Assembly (NCBI GenBank): GCA_035294725.1
Contig: DATGKK010000148.1
Coordinates: forward strand, 1 to 24,243
Direction of reading: 5' to 3'
DNA length: 24,243 nucleotides
From: DATGKK01 sp035294725
GTDB lineage: Bacteria > Actinomycetota > Acidimicrobiia > Acidimicrobiales > Bog-793
Part shown: one piece after another, positions 7,894 to 14,678 of the stretch
Layout: each line of letters opens with the position of its first letter
How positions within the stretch are numbered: the stretch's first letter is position 1
Translations under genes and position numbers: made by a program
The notes under the pieces: generated by a model
What the model was told of the DNA's origin: nothing
The model's input: the letters and a program-made list of their open reading frames with translations, nothing else
Databases searched by the model: none

Positions 7894-8270
7894 CGCAGCC
7901 GTCGGACGCGATCGACCAGCGGATCGAGGAGCTCGGAGACTGGCGCGGCCGGATGCTCGGAGAGCTCCGCCGCATCATCACAGAGGCCGATCCCGACGTC
8001 GTGGAGGAGTGGAAGTGGGTGAAGCCGACGAGCCCCGGCGTCCCGGTCTGGTCGCACGCCGGCGGGATCTGCACTGGGGAGACCTACAAGAACGTCGTCA
8101 AGCTGACGTTCTTCAGGGGTGCGTCGCTCCTTGACCCGTCCGGTCTGTTCAACTCGAGCCTCGAGGGAAAGGTGAGGCGCGCCATCGACTTCCGGGAGGG
8201 CGACACTGTCGATGAAGGCGCTCTGAAGGACCTCGTCCGTGAGGCAGTGGCGCTCAACCAACGTTCCTGA
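7890..8270 (+). CDS. DUF1801 domain protein
   Basis: A 126-residue protein with the DUF1801 (YdhG-like) fold. It has 'L-R-R-I-I-T-E-A-D-P-D-V-V-E-E-W-K-W', 'V-P-V-W-S-H-A-G-G-I-C', 'Y-K-N-V-V-K-L-T-F-F-R-G-A-S-L' and 'S-L-E-G-K-V-R-R-A-I-D'. The family is common in soil bacteria and its function is not established. A short insertion relative to the version I remember (V-K-P-T-S-P-G between the W-K-W and V-P-V-W motifs) is visible. The GTG start overlaps the sigma-factor stop by 4 bp (GTGA), with AGGAGG-like sequence 6-16 bases upstream, so the two are translationally coupled. This makes the protein a likely partner or target of that sigma factor. Confidence 0.9.
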   Translation: MTQPSDAIDQRIEELGDWRGRMLGELRRIITEADPDVVEEWKWVKPTSPGVPVWSHAGGICTGETYKNVVKLTFFRGASLLDPSGLFNSSLEGKVRRAIDFREGDTVDEGALKDLVREAVALNQRS

Positions 8271-8418
8271 CGGCGGATCGCCGTCGTCAGGGTCGGCAAC
8301 GAGCTCGCGGGCTTTCGTTCGAGCACGACGGTCGCGCCACCGCGAGCCGGGCAGTCGGGTCGCGCCCGGTGCCGCTCGTGCCGTCGTTCGCCCGGGTTGG
8401 CCGTGGGAGGCTCGCGGG

Positions 8419-8913
8419 ATGGACGTCACGATCAGGGAGTACCGCCCGGCCACCGACGAGGCGGTGGTGGTCGAGTTCGCGCTCCGTGCCTGGGAGCCAG
8501 TCTTCGCCTCCTTGCGAGCCGTCCTCGGAGCAGACCTCTTCGCCCGCCTCCATCGGGGCGACGAGGGCTGGCACGCGTTCCAGGGTGCCGCTGTCCGCCG
8601 CGCCCTCGCCGATCCGTCCATGGTGAGCTTCGCCGCCGAGGTGAGCGGGACTGCGGTGGGCTTCGTGTCGGCCCGGCTGACCGAAGATCGGGAGATCGGC
8701 GAGATCTTCATGCTGGCCGTCAACCCCGACCACCAGGCGCGCGGGATCGGCACGTTGCTCACCGAGACGGCGACGCAGTGGCTGCGGCAGTCAGGCGCCC
8801 GCGTGGCCTTCGTCGAGACGGGCGGCGATCCGGGCCATGCCGCCGCGCGGCGGGTCTACGAGAAGACCTCCTTCAGCGCTTTGCCGGTGGTGCGGTACTT
8901 CGCGGCGCTGTAG
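8419..8913 (+). CDS. GNAT-family N-acetyltransferase
   Basis: A 164-residue single GNAT domain. The N-terminus 'V-T-I-R-E-Y-R-P-A-T-D-E-A-V-V' is typical. The acetyl-CoA pyrophosphate loop Q-A-R-G-I-G is at about residue 112, preceded by the strand 'I-F-M-L-A-V-N-P-D-H', and the C-terminal 'A-A-R-R-V-Y-E-K-T-S-F' helix is present. The family transfers acetyl from CoA to amines of small molecules or proteins; the acceptor is unknown. ATG 8419 is chosen because the domain starts immediately there; the open frame further upstream lacks resemblance to protein. It follows the DUF1801 gene by 148 bp on the same strand, so separate expression is possible. Confidence 0.9.
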   Translation: MDVTIREYRPATDEAVVVEFALRAWEPVFASLRAVLGADLFARLHRGDEGWHAFQGAAVRRALADPSMVSFAAEVSGTAVGFVSARLTEDREIGEIFMLAVNPDHQARGIGTLLTETATQWLRQSGARVAFVETGGDPGHAAARRVYEKTSFSALPVVRYFAAL

Positions 8914-8990
8914 CACAGCCGCGATCGACCGCCACGACCGGCAGCGGCGAGGCGCGGGGACCCGGTGCCGGTCGGCCGAAGGTGGTGAAC

Positions 8991-9290
8991 ATGCGCAAGG
9001 TCGTCGCCCACGAGCTGCATGCCCCCGCCCGCGCCGCCGAGGACCCGGACGGGACGAGGTAACCGGGGCGAGCCTGGCCTCGGTGATCACCCACGAGGAC
9101 GCCGTCATCTTCGGCCGGCGCAGCTACGACGAGCGGTCGCAGGGCAGCGATCTGGAGCCGTTCGCCAGCTTCCTCAACGCCGTCTCGAAACTCGTCGTCA
9201 CCTCGGCTGGTGGTGCCCAGGTGGCGCGCGCCCGGCACCCTGCGGCGAAGCCGTGGAGCAGCCTCCCGCCTCACGGAGCTGCTCGGGTAG
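8991..9290 (+). pseudogene. Decayed dihydrofolate-reductase/RibD C-terminal-like gene
   Basis: The ATG at 8991 opens 'M-R-K-V-V-A-H-E-L', followed by 'A-E-D-P-D-G-T-R' and a TAA at 9060-9062. The family continues in another frame from about 9080: 'S-V-I-T-H-E-D-A-V-I-F-G-R-R-S-Y-D-E', then 'S-D-L-E-P-F-A-S-F-L-N-A-V-S-K-L-V-V-T-S'. Intact members of this reductase-like family (DHFR fold, RibD C-terminal clan) are about 180-200 residues. Here the stretch between 'E-D-P-D' and 'V-I' is missing about ten residues, the tryptophan-rich piece after 'S-Y-D-E' is shortened, and nothing recognisable remains after about 9290. This is a true remnant with several lesions, not one sequencing slip. Confidence 0.75.
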
Positions 9291-9362
9291 CGTCGTCCAC
9301 GAGGTGCTGGACAACGGATCCGACCCGGCCGCCGGCGAGCTGCGCCCCGAGGAGGTCTGGCC

Positions 9363-10115
9363 GTGACGCGACTGGCTCGTCTCGATGCCGTGCACCGGCT
9401 TGACCTCGGCTGTTTCGTGCGCCCTTCCTCCGAGACCGGGACCGGCCGGCCCCGGGTCGAGGCTGTCTACGGCTACCTCGTCGTCCACCCCGAGCTCACG
9501 GTCGTGTTCGACACGGGGATCGGCACCGCCGACGAGGAGACCGAGGCGCACTACCAGCCTCACCGCCGACCCTTCGCGCTCGCATGCCGGGAGGCTGGGT
9601 GCGACGTGGGCGAGATCGACGTCGTCGTGAACAGCCATCTCCACTTCGACCACTGCGGGGCGAACCCGGCCCTCCCCGGACGGCGCATCGTCGTGCAGGC
9701 AGCCGAGCTCGAGGCGGCGAGCCGAGACCACTACACCGTGCCCGAGCTCATCGACTTCGAGGGCGCCGTCTACGACCCCATCAGCGGGGAGGCCGAGCTC
9801 GCCGACGGTCTCGTCGTGGTCCCGACCCCCGGGCACAGCCCAGGCCACCAGTCGCTCGTCGTGCGGTCGCGCGACGGCACGCTGCTCGTGGCAGGGCAGG
9901 CAATGGACGTCCCGGGCCCGACCGCGGCGCCGGTCGCCGGCTGCGCCTCGGCGTACGCGAGCGCGCATCTCGCCCGCCGGGCGGCACAGGGCACCGGGCG
10001 GGCCTTCGCAGGCTGGCCGGAGTGGTTGGACCGCATCGAGCAGTTCGACCCTGCCCGCGTGGTCTTCGCCCACGACGGCGCCATCTTCGAACCCCCCACG
10101 GCCCCTCACAGGTAG
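9363..10115 (+). CDS. Metallo-beta-lactamase-fold hydrolase, AHL-lactonase-like
   Basis: A 250-residue MBL-fold protein. The zinc motif H92-L-H94-F-D96-H97 is followed by C-G-A-N. H158 sits in 'T-P-G-H-S-P-G-H', and a late 'F-A-H-D' supplies the final histidine. Length and arrangement fit the N-acyl-homoserine-lactonase/AttM-like branch, which opens lactone rings using two zinc ions. The aspartate that usually bridges the metals ('G-D' after the sixth strand) is a glutamine here (A-G-Q-A-M-D, residues 177-182), so metal loading may differ; I recall this variant from other actinobacterial members. The start is GTG 9363. Substrate not determined; a general lactonase or phosphodiesterase role is equally possible. 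Confidence 0.87.
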   Translation: MTRLARLDAVHRLDLGCFVRPSSETGTGRPRVEAVYGYLVVHPELTVVFDTGIGTADEETEAHYQPHRRPFALACREAGCDVGEIDVVVNSHLHFDHCGANPALPGRRIVVQAAELEAASRDHYTVPELIDFEGAVYDPISGEAELADGLVVVPTPGHSPGHQSLVVRSRDGTLLVAGQAMDVPGPTAAPVAGCASAYASAHLARRAAQGTGRAFAGWPEWLDRIEQFDPARVVFAHDGAIFEPPTAPHR

Positions 10116-10213
10116 GCAGGCGGCCGCTTCGCACCCGACGTGCGGGTGCTCCCCTGCACCGCCGGCGGCTACGCGCCGCTGGGGCTCCCGAAGCCTGGAG
10201 GGAATAACACATG

Positions 10214-10258
10214 CTGATATTCCGTTGTACGGATATGTAGGCTCCTCCCTGGCGGGAG
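10214..10258 (+). promoter_or_regulatory. Candidate merA promoter, operator dyad and leader hairpin
   Basis: The near-palindrome ATATTCCGT-TGT-ACGGATAT occupies 10217-10236. It lies between a weak -35 (CTGATA, 10214-10219) and a -10 TAGGCT (10238-10243). Just downstream is a perfect CTCCC-TGGC-GGGAG hairpin (10245-10258) that would be at the 5' end of the transcript. The dyad position suits repression by an ArsR-type dimer. It is a local AT-rich island in GC-rich DNA. Confidence 0.5.
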
Positions 10259-10318
10259 ACGAGCGCCGACCAGACCAGGCAGGGTGCCACCGCACCACGA
10301 CCGAGCAAGGAGCCGTCA

Positions 10319-11974
10319 ATGGGAAACACCGAGCACTCCGCCGTTCTCGCCGTAAGGGGCATGACCTGTGACGATTGCGCCCACCGCGTGACCACCGCTC
10401 TCGAGAGCGCGGGGGCCGAGGGCGTCGTGGTCGACTGGCGCGCCGGCGAGGCACGCTTCTCCTTCTCGGAGCAGCTCGACGAGCCCCGGCTTCGCGGTGC
10501 CGTCGAGCATGCGGGCTACCGGCCGGGGGAGCTGCGTCTCTCCGGTGGCGTCCTCCCGGAGGTCGCCGGGGACGCCGGGTTCGACTACGACCTGGTCGTG
10601 CTCGGTGCGGGCTCGGCGGCATTCGCGGCGGCGATCAGAGCCGCCGACGCCGGCCGCACGGTCGCCCTGGTCGAGCAGGGGACCCTCGGGGGGACCTGCG
10701 TGAACGTCGGCTGCGTGCCGTCAAAGGCGCTCCTTCGCGCGGGCGAGCTCGCGTGGGCAGCCGGTCATCACCCCTTCACTGGGCTGTCGACGACCTCGGG
10801 TCCTGTCGACCTCGCAGCCCTTGTCGCCCAAAAGGACGAGCTGGTGCGAATGATGCGCCAGACGAAGTACGCCGACCTCGTCGCCGACTACGGCTTCACC
10901 GTCATCCCGGGTCACGCCCGCTTCAGCGATCCCGAGACCCTCGAGGTCGACGACCGCCGCCTGCGCGCCCGTGCGTACCTGGTGGCGACCGGTGCCTCGC
11001 CCGCGGCTCCACCCGTCCCGGGGCTCGCCGAGGCCGGCTACCTGACGTCGACGAGCGCCCTCGAAGTGACGGAGGTGCCACGCCGGCTCGCCGTGATCGG
11101 AGCGAACGCGATCGGGCTCGAGCTGGGCCAGTTCTTCCTGCACGTCGGAGCCGAGGTCACCTTCGTCGACGTGGCGGAGCGCATCGCCCCCTTCGAGGAG
11201 CCCGAGATCTCCGAGGCGCTCGAGGCGGCACTGCGTGCCGAGGGGGCCCGCATCCACACTTCCGCCCAGGTCGTCTCGGTTCGCAGGACCACCGACCACG
11301 TGGAGGTGGTGATCGAGGTGGAGGGCCGCCGGATCGAGCTCGTCGCCGACGAGCTGCTCGTCGCGACGGGACGGCGACCGAACACCGAGGGGCTCGGCCT
11401 CGAGAAGGCCGGGGTCGAGCTCGACGGGCGCGGCGCACTGGTCGTCGACGACGAGCTGCGCACCTCGAACCCGCGCATCTTCGGCGCAGGGGACGTGACC
11501 GGGGCGCCGCAGTTCGTCTACGTGTCCGCCTACGAGGGTGCCCTCGCCGTCGACAATGCCCTCCTTGGCGTCGGCCGTAGGACGGACTTCACCGGTCTGC
11601 CGAGAGTGACGTTCACCTCACCCCAGATCGCGGGTGCCGGGCTCACCGAGGCTCAGGCCAGAGCTGGCGGTGCTGCGGTGGAGACCTCGGTCCTCCCGCT
11701 CACCGCCGTCCCGCGGGCCCTCGTCAACCACGACACCGCGGGTCTCGTCAAGCTCGTCGCTGAGGTCGGCACCGGGCGCCTGCTCGGCGCGTCGGTCCTC
11801 GCCGAGGGAGCGGGTGACGTGATCCAGTCCGCCGTGCTCGCCATCCGCCACGGCATCACGATCGAGGAGCTGTCGAGCACCTTCCACCCCTACCTCACCA
11901 TGGTCGAGGCGATGAAGCTCGCCGCCCAGACCTTCACTCGCGACGTCGAGAGGCTCTCGTGCTGCGCCGCCTAG
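10319..11974 (+). CDS. merA: Mercuric reductase with N-terminal HMA domain
   Basis: A 551-residue flavoprotein that reduces Hg(II) to volatile Hg(0) with NADPH in the cytosol. Residues 7-72 are a heavy-metal-associated domain with G-M-T-C17-D-D-C20. The FAD-binding G-A-G-S-A-A is at 96-101. The redox-active pair is C117-V-N-V-G-C122 in 'G-G-T-C-V-N-V-G-C-V-P-S-K'. The NADPH domain has 'A-V-I-G-A-N-A-I-G-L-E', then 'F-G-A-G-D-V-T' and the dimerisation part 'F-H-P-Y-L-T-M-V-E-A-M-K-L-A-A-Q-T-F'. The C-terminal C548-C549 that hands Hg(II) to the active site separates MerA from other disulfide reductases. AAGGAG lies 6-11 bases before ATG 10319. There is no adjacent merR, merP or merB. Confidence 0.97.
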   Translation: MGNTEHSAVLAVRGMTCDDCAHRVTTALESAGAEGVVVDWRAGEARFSFSEQLDEPRLRGAVEHAGYRPGELRLSGGVLPEVAGDAGFDYDLVVLGAGSAAFAAAIRAADAGRTVALVEQGTLGGTCVNVGCVPSKALLRAGELAWAAGHHPFTGLSTTSGPVDLAALVAQKDELVRMMRQTKYADLVADYGFTVIPGHARFSDPETLEVDDRRLRARAYLVATGASPAAPPVPGLAEAGYLTSTSALEVTEVPRRLAVIGANAIGLELGQFFLHVGAEVTFVDVAERIAPFEEPEISEALEAALRAEGARIHTSAQVVSVRRTTDHVEVVIEVEGRRIELVADELLVATGRRPNTEGLGLEKAGVELDGRGALVVDDELRTSNPRIFGAGDVTGAPQFVYVSAYEGALAVDNALLGVGRRTDFTGLPRVTFTSPQIAGAGLTEAQARAGGAAVETSVLPLTAVPRALVNHDTAGLVKLVAEVGTGRLLGASVLAEGAGDVIQSAVLAIRHGITIEELSSTFHPYLTMVEAMKLAAQTFTRDVERLSCCAA

Positions 11975-12062
11975 ATCGAGGTCCTTCCAGGCTACGGCCG
12001 TTGCGCCCCCACCGGTGAGTGGACCGCCCCGGCCGGAGAGCTGCTCGGCGCGCGCGGCCGCG

Positions 12063-12084
12063 TACACTACGAACACGTAGGAGG
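12063..12084 (+). promoter_or_regulatory. blaI-like promoter and operator dyad
   Basis: A -10-like TACACT (12063-12068) runs directly into the perfect inverted repeat CTACG-AACA-CGTAG (12067-12080). This in turn abuts the ribosome binding site AGGAGG (12079-12084) of the BlaI gene. BlaI/MecI/CopY proteins bind TAC/GTA-containing dyads of this kind. Occupancy here would block both polymerase and early transcription, which points to autorepression. Confidence 0.55.
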
Positions 12085-12093
12085 TGGTCGTCC

Positions 12094-12474
12094 ATGCCGA
12101 GGCGGGTGGTGGCGGGGCGCCGGGTCGGTGACCTCGAGAGCGAGATCCTCGAGGTGCTCTGGTCGGCCCGAACCTGGCTGTCGGGGCGCGAGGTGCTGGA
12201 GCGTCTCGGCGACGAGCAACGGGCGTACACGACCGTGATGACCGTCCTCGGCCGCCTCGTCGACAAGTCGCTCGTCGAGCGGGCTCAGCACGGAAAGGCT
12301 CACCTTTACCGCGCAGCAGGAGATCCCGACGAGCTGACCGCTCAGGCGATCCGCTCGCTGCTCTCGGCGACGGCCCATCCCGGTGTCGCGATCGCGCGCT
12401 TTGTCGAGGGCCTCGACGACCCCGAGCTCGTCTCCGAGCTCGCTTCGGCGCTCAAGCGGGTCCGCCGCAGGTGA
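12094..12474 (+). CDS. BlaI/MecI/CopY-family transcriptional repressor
   Basis: A 126-residue winged-helix repressor of usual family length. It begins 'G-R-R-V-G-D-L-E-S-E-I-L-E-V-L-W', continues with 'S-G-R-E-V-L-E-R-L' and the recognition segment 'A-Y-T-T-V-M-T-V-L-G-R-L-V-D-K-S-L-V', then 'G-K-A-H-L-Y-R-A'. The C-terminal dimerisation helices have 'F-V-E-G-L-D-D-P-E-L-V-S-E-L'. BlaI relatives are derepressed by proteolysis through an M56 sensor protease or, in CopY, by metal. No C-x-C-type copper site is visible, so the protease route fits better. ATG 12094 follows AGGAGG. It overlaps the M56 gene by 4 bp (GTGA). Confidence 0.93.
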   Translation: MPRRVVAGRRVGDLESEILEVLWSARTWLSGREVLERLGDEQRAYTTVMTVLGRLVDKSLVERAQHGKAHLYRAAGDPDELTAQAIRSLLSATAHPGVAIARFVEGLDDPELVSELASALKRVRRR

Positions 12475-13457
12475 GCGCGGCGGCCGCCGGCCTCGGCCTC
12501 TTCGCCGTGCTCGTCGTGCTCCCGCGGTTGGCAGACAGCGACCGTTCTGTGGCACCCCGGGTGGCGGCGGGCGCGCACCTCATGAGCCTGCTCGGCTGGG
12601 CGCTCATGCCCGTGGTGTGGCTCGCGTGCCTCGGGAGCGCCCTCGGCGCCTCGCTCGGGGGGATCCGGACCTCGGGCGGGGGCTGCCTGCTCGGGCTCGA
12701 TCGCGGCCAGTGGGAGCTCCTCGGCTACGTGCCGGCGGTGCTGCTGCTTGCCGTGCTGGTCCGGCACGTCCTTCTCCACGCGAGCGCTGCCCGTCGCGCC
12801 GAGATGGGCCCTCTGGCGCGCTCGAGAGCGGTGCGGCGGCCGACGACGGCCGGCGAGGTGTGGGTGTTGTGCTCGGACGACCCGGTCGCGTTCGCATCGG
12901 GGCTGTGGCGCTGCCGGGCGGTCGTGACCTCGGGGTTGCTGGCCCTGCTGGACCCGGCCGAGCGGGAGGCGGTGTGCGAGCACGAGGCGGCGCACGTTCG
13001 CCTCGGGCACCCTCGACTGCTCGTGGTCTGCGGGGCGATCGCCGGCGCCTACGGGCGCCTCCCCCCGGTGCGCCGTGCCTGGGACGGGCTTCGTCGGCAG
13101 CTCGAGGCTGCAGCCGACGACGAGGCGGCTCGAGTCACCGGCGCAACTGTGCTGCTGTCGGCGCTGGTCCACGTGGCCGCCGTCCTCGGTGGCCAGGCAT
13201 CGCCGACGGTGGCACCGGGGATCGCAGGTGCCGACCAGCTGCGCTGGCGGATCGCGCGCCTCGAGCACCCTGGTGCGCCGGCGCCGTGGCCGACGGCGCT
13301 CGCCGCCGCTACCGCCGCCGCTACCGCGGCCGCCATCTCCGTGGTCGGCTGCCTGCTCACAGGGGTCCAGGCCAACCTGGCCGCCGAGCTCGCGTGCCTC
13401 GTCGTGGTCGCCATGGTCGGCCTCCGTCCGACCTGGGCGTGGGGGCGCCACGGCTGA
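12471..13457 (+). CDS. M56-family (BlaR1-like) membrane metalloprotease, sensor domain absent
   Basis: A 328-residue integral membrane protein. Hydrophobic segments lie near residues 5-20, 35-62, 84-103, 183-194 and 283-325. The gluzincin motif H171-E172-A-A-H175 is followed by the third-ligand segment E212-A-A-A-D-D-E. In BlaR1/MecR1 this protease is triggered by an extracellular beta-lactam-binding domain and inactivates BlaI. Here that domain is missing and the protein ends after the last helices, so the signal must be sensed by the membrane part or a partner. The GTG start overlaps blaI (GTGA), making a coupled regulatory pair. Confidence 0.9.
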   Translation: MSAAAAGLGLFAVLVVLPRLADSDRSVAPRVAAGAHLMSLLGWALMPVVWLACLGSALGASLGGIRTSGGGCLLGLDRGQWELLGYVPAVLLLAVLVRHVLLHASAARRAEMGPLARSRAVRRPTTAGEVWVLCSDDPVAFASGLWRCRAVVTSGLLALLDPAEREAVCEHEAAHVRLGHPRLLVVCGAIAGAYGRLPPVRRAWDGLRRQLEAAADDEAARVTGATVLLSALVHVAAVLGGQASPTVAPGIAGADQLRWRIARLEHPGAPAPWPTALAAATAAATAAAISVVGCLLTGVQANLAAELACLVVVAMVGLRPTWAWGRHG

Positions 13458-13551
13458 GCCGCATCGCGCGCCACCGGTGCACCCGCCCTCTCGCCACCAC
13501 GCCTCGACTCTTGCGCCACCTGCCGGCTGGAGTGCCCGGCGTCCGGCTGCA

Positions 13552-13582
13552 TTGACTCGCTCTCACGAATGTGTAGTAGGAT
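13552..13582 (+). promoter_or_regulatory. Promoter and half-dyad before the di-cysteine membrane/thioredoxin operon
   Basis: TTGACT (13552-13557) is followed after 16 bases by TAGTAG, or after 19 bases by TAGGAT (13577-13582). The spacer holds TCACGAATGTGTAGTA with the BlaI-type half-site TGTAGTA (13572-13578). It shares ACGAA-x-x-x-GTAG with the dyad in front of blaI. This suggests that the neighbouring BlaI also controls this operon. Confidence 0.45.
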
Positions 13583-13644
13583 GCAGCCAGCTCACCGTCC
13601 AACGAGCGCTCGACCCGTGCTCGTGCAGCCGAAGGAGGCCGATC

Positions 13645-13962
13645 ATGGCCGTGTCCCATGTGCCACGCCCCGGAGCGGGACCCGATGCCGCCATGCAGCC
13701 GGCCGGAGAGAACCGGGAGGCAGGTCCGGGCTCGCCGGCGCCCGAGGAGCGGAAGGGCCCGGGCGCGGCCCTCCTGTTGCTCGTGCTGCCGGTGCTGTGC
13801 TGTGGCGGCCCGGCCATCCTTGCCGCCCTTGGGTCCGCGAGCGCGGCGACCCTCGGTGTCGTGGGCGGCGTCATCGGAGCGGTCCTGTTCGCAACCGCCC
13901 TGGGGCTCGTCGTGCGGCGCCGGCGGAGAGCGGCGTGTTGCGCTCCTCGAGCCCGGGCGTGA
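13645..13962 (+). CDS. Small di-cysteine membrane protein, MerT-like
   Basis: A 105-residue protein with a Pro/Gly-rich hydrophilic head (1-38) and one helical hairpin: a hydrophobic segment at 41-62 containing L-P-V-L-C52-C53-G-G-P, and a second at 68-90. It ends with R-R-R-R-R and a C98-C99 pair. MerT-type mercury importers also carry a vicinal cysteine pair in the first helix and cytosolic cysteines that pass Hg(II) to MerA. The arginine run puts the C-terminal pair inside the cell. Known MerT usually has three helices, so this is a resemblance in motif and context, not a firm family match. ATG 13645 has GGAGG 9-5 bases upstream. The stop overlaps the next start (GTGA). Confidence 0.7.
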   Translation: MAVSHVPRPGAGPDAAMQPAGENREAGPGSPAPEERKGPGAALLLLVLPVLCCGGPAILAALGSASAATLGVVGGVIGAVLFATALGLVVRRRRRAACCAPRARA

Positions 13963-14678
13963 CGCCCGTGCGCGCTCAGCAGCGAGACCTCGACGGGATG
14001 AGGACGGCACGGGCCCTCGCCGACGTGCTCGGCACACGCTGGCGCATCGCCGGCTTCCTTTGCGCATCGGGCATCGTGGCGTTCTTCTACAGCTTGCTCC
14101 TTCCCTTCGACTACACCCAGCGCTTCGAGCTCGCCAACTGGGACTACTTGGACGCCCACCTCGTCGTCTGGTCGATCGTGCTGGGCCTCGCCATGGGCCT
14201 CGTCCTGAGCATCCAGGTCCGGGCCATGCGCCGGGTCGCCGCCGCCCGGAGGGCCACCGGCGCCGCAGGGGGCGCCGCCTTCGTCGCGAGCCTGCTCCCG
14301 AGCTTTCTGTGCTGCACGCCGATCATCCCCTCCCTGCTCGCCTTCGTCGGGGTCTCAGGGGTCGGGCTGTACACGACGACGGGCACCGTCCAGCACTTCT
14401 TCGCCGTCCACGAGACCGAGTTCCTGTCGGCGAGCCTTGTGCTCCTCGCTCTCACGTGCTGGTGGGGCCTGCGCCAGGTGGCACGCTCCGGCTGCTTCGG
14501 CGAGGAGGGCTGTGCGGCCGAGCACAGTTCGCCTGCAGCGACTGATCGGCGCTCGGAAGGGCCCCGCAGTGCCGTTGAGCCCGTCTCGCCGGGGAGCCCG
14601 TCGAGTGCCGGACGGGCACGAACCGGCGACGTCGCCCTGCGGCGCGGCGCCGATGCGCACAGGGGTGCTCTTCGATGA
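13959..14678 (+). CDS. Four-helix membrane protein with CCTP motif, unknown function
   Basis: A 239-residue protein. Hydrophobic segments are at about 29-50, 67-85, 104-131 and 144-161. The third contains S-L-L-P-S-F-L-C118-C119-T-P-I-I-P-S-L-L, a vicinal cysteine pair flanked by prolines, much like the C-C-G-G-P of the preceding protein. After the last helix come C169 and C175 (S-G-C-F-G-E-E-G-C) and a 60-residue hydrophilic tail. I do not recognise a named family; cysteine placement suggests soft-metal or thiol chemistry in the membrane. GTG 13959 overlaps the previous stop by 4 bp and the TGA overlaps the next ATG (ATGA), so all are co-translated. Confidence 0.8.
   Translation: MTPVRAQQRDLDGMRTARALADVLGTRWRIAGFLCASGIVAFFYSLLLPFDYTQRFELANWDYLDAHLVVWSIVLGLAMGLVLSIQVRAMRRVAAARRATGAAGGAAFVASLLPSFLCCTPIIPSLLAFVGVSGVGLYTTTGTVQHFFAVHETEFLSASLVLLALTCWWGLRQVARSGCFGEEGCAAEHSSPAATDRRSEGPRSAVEPVSPGSPSSAGRARTGDVALRRGADAHRGALR

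Noticed and set aside
6915..8762. 615-codon reverse-strand frame opposite the sigma factor, DUF1801 and GNAT genes
   Set aside because: It is Ser/Ala/Arg-rich with no domain, and antisense to three recognisable genes.
10116..10217. 33-codon in-frame extension after the lactonase TAG, considered as stop readthrough or a leader peptide
   Set aside because: The protein already ends at the normal family position after F-A-H-D; open frames of this length are expected by chance at this GC content and no start with a ribosome binding site is present.
13552..13582. MerR-type promoter reading (19-bp spacer with a dyad in it)
   Set aside because: No MerR gene is present, the dyad is imperfect and a 16-bp spacer alternative exists; the BlaI reading fits the neighbours better.
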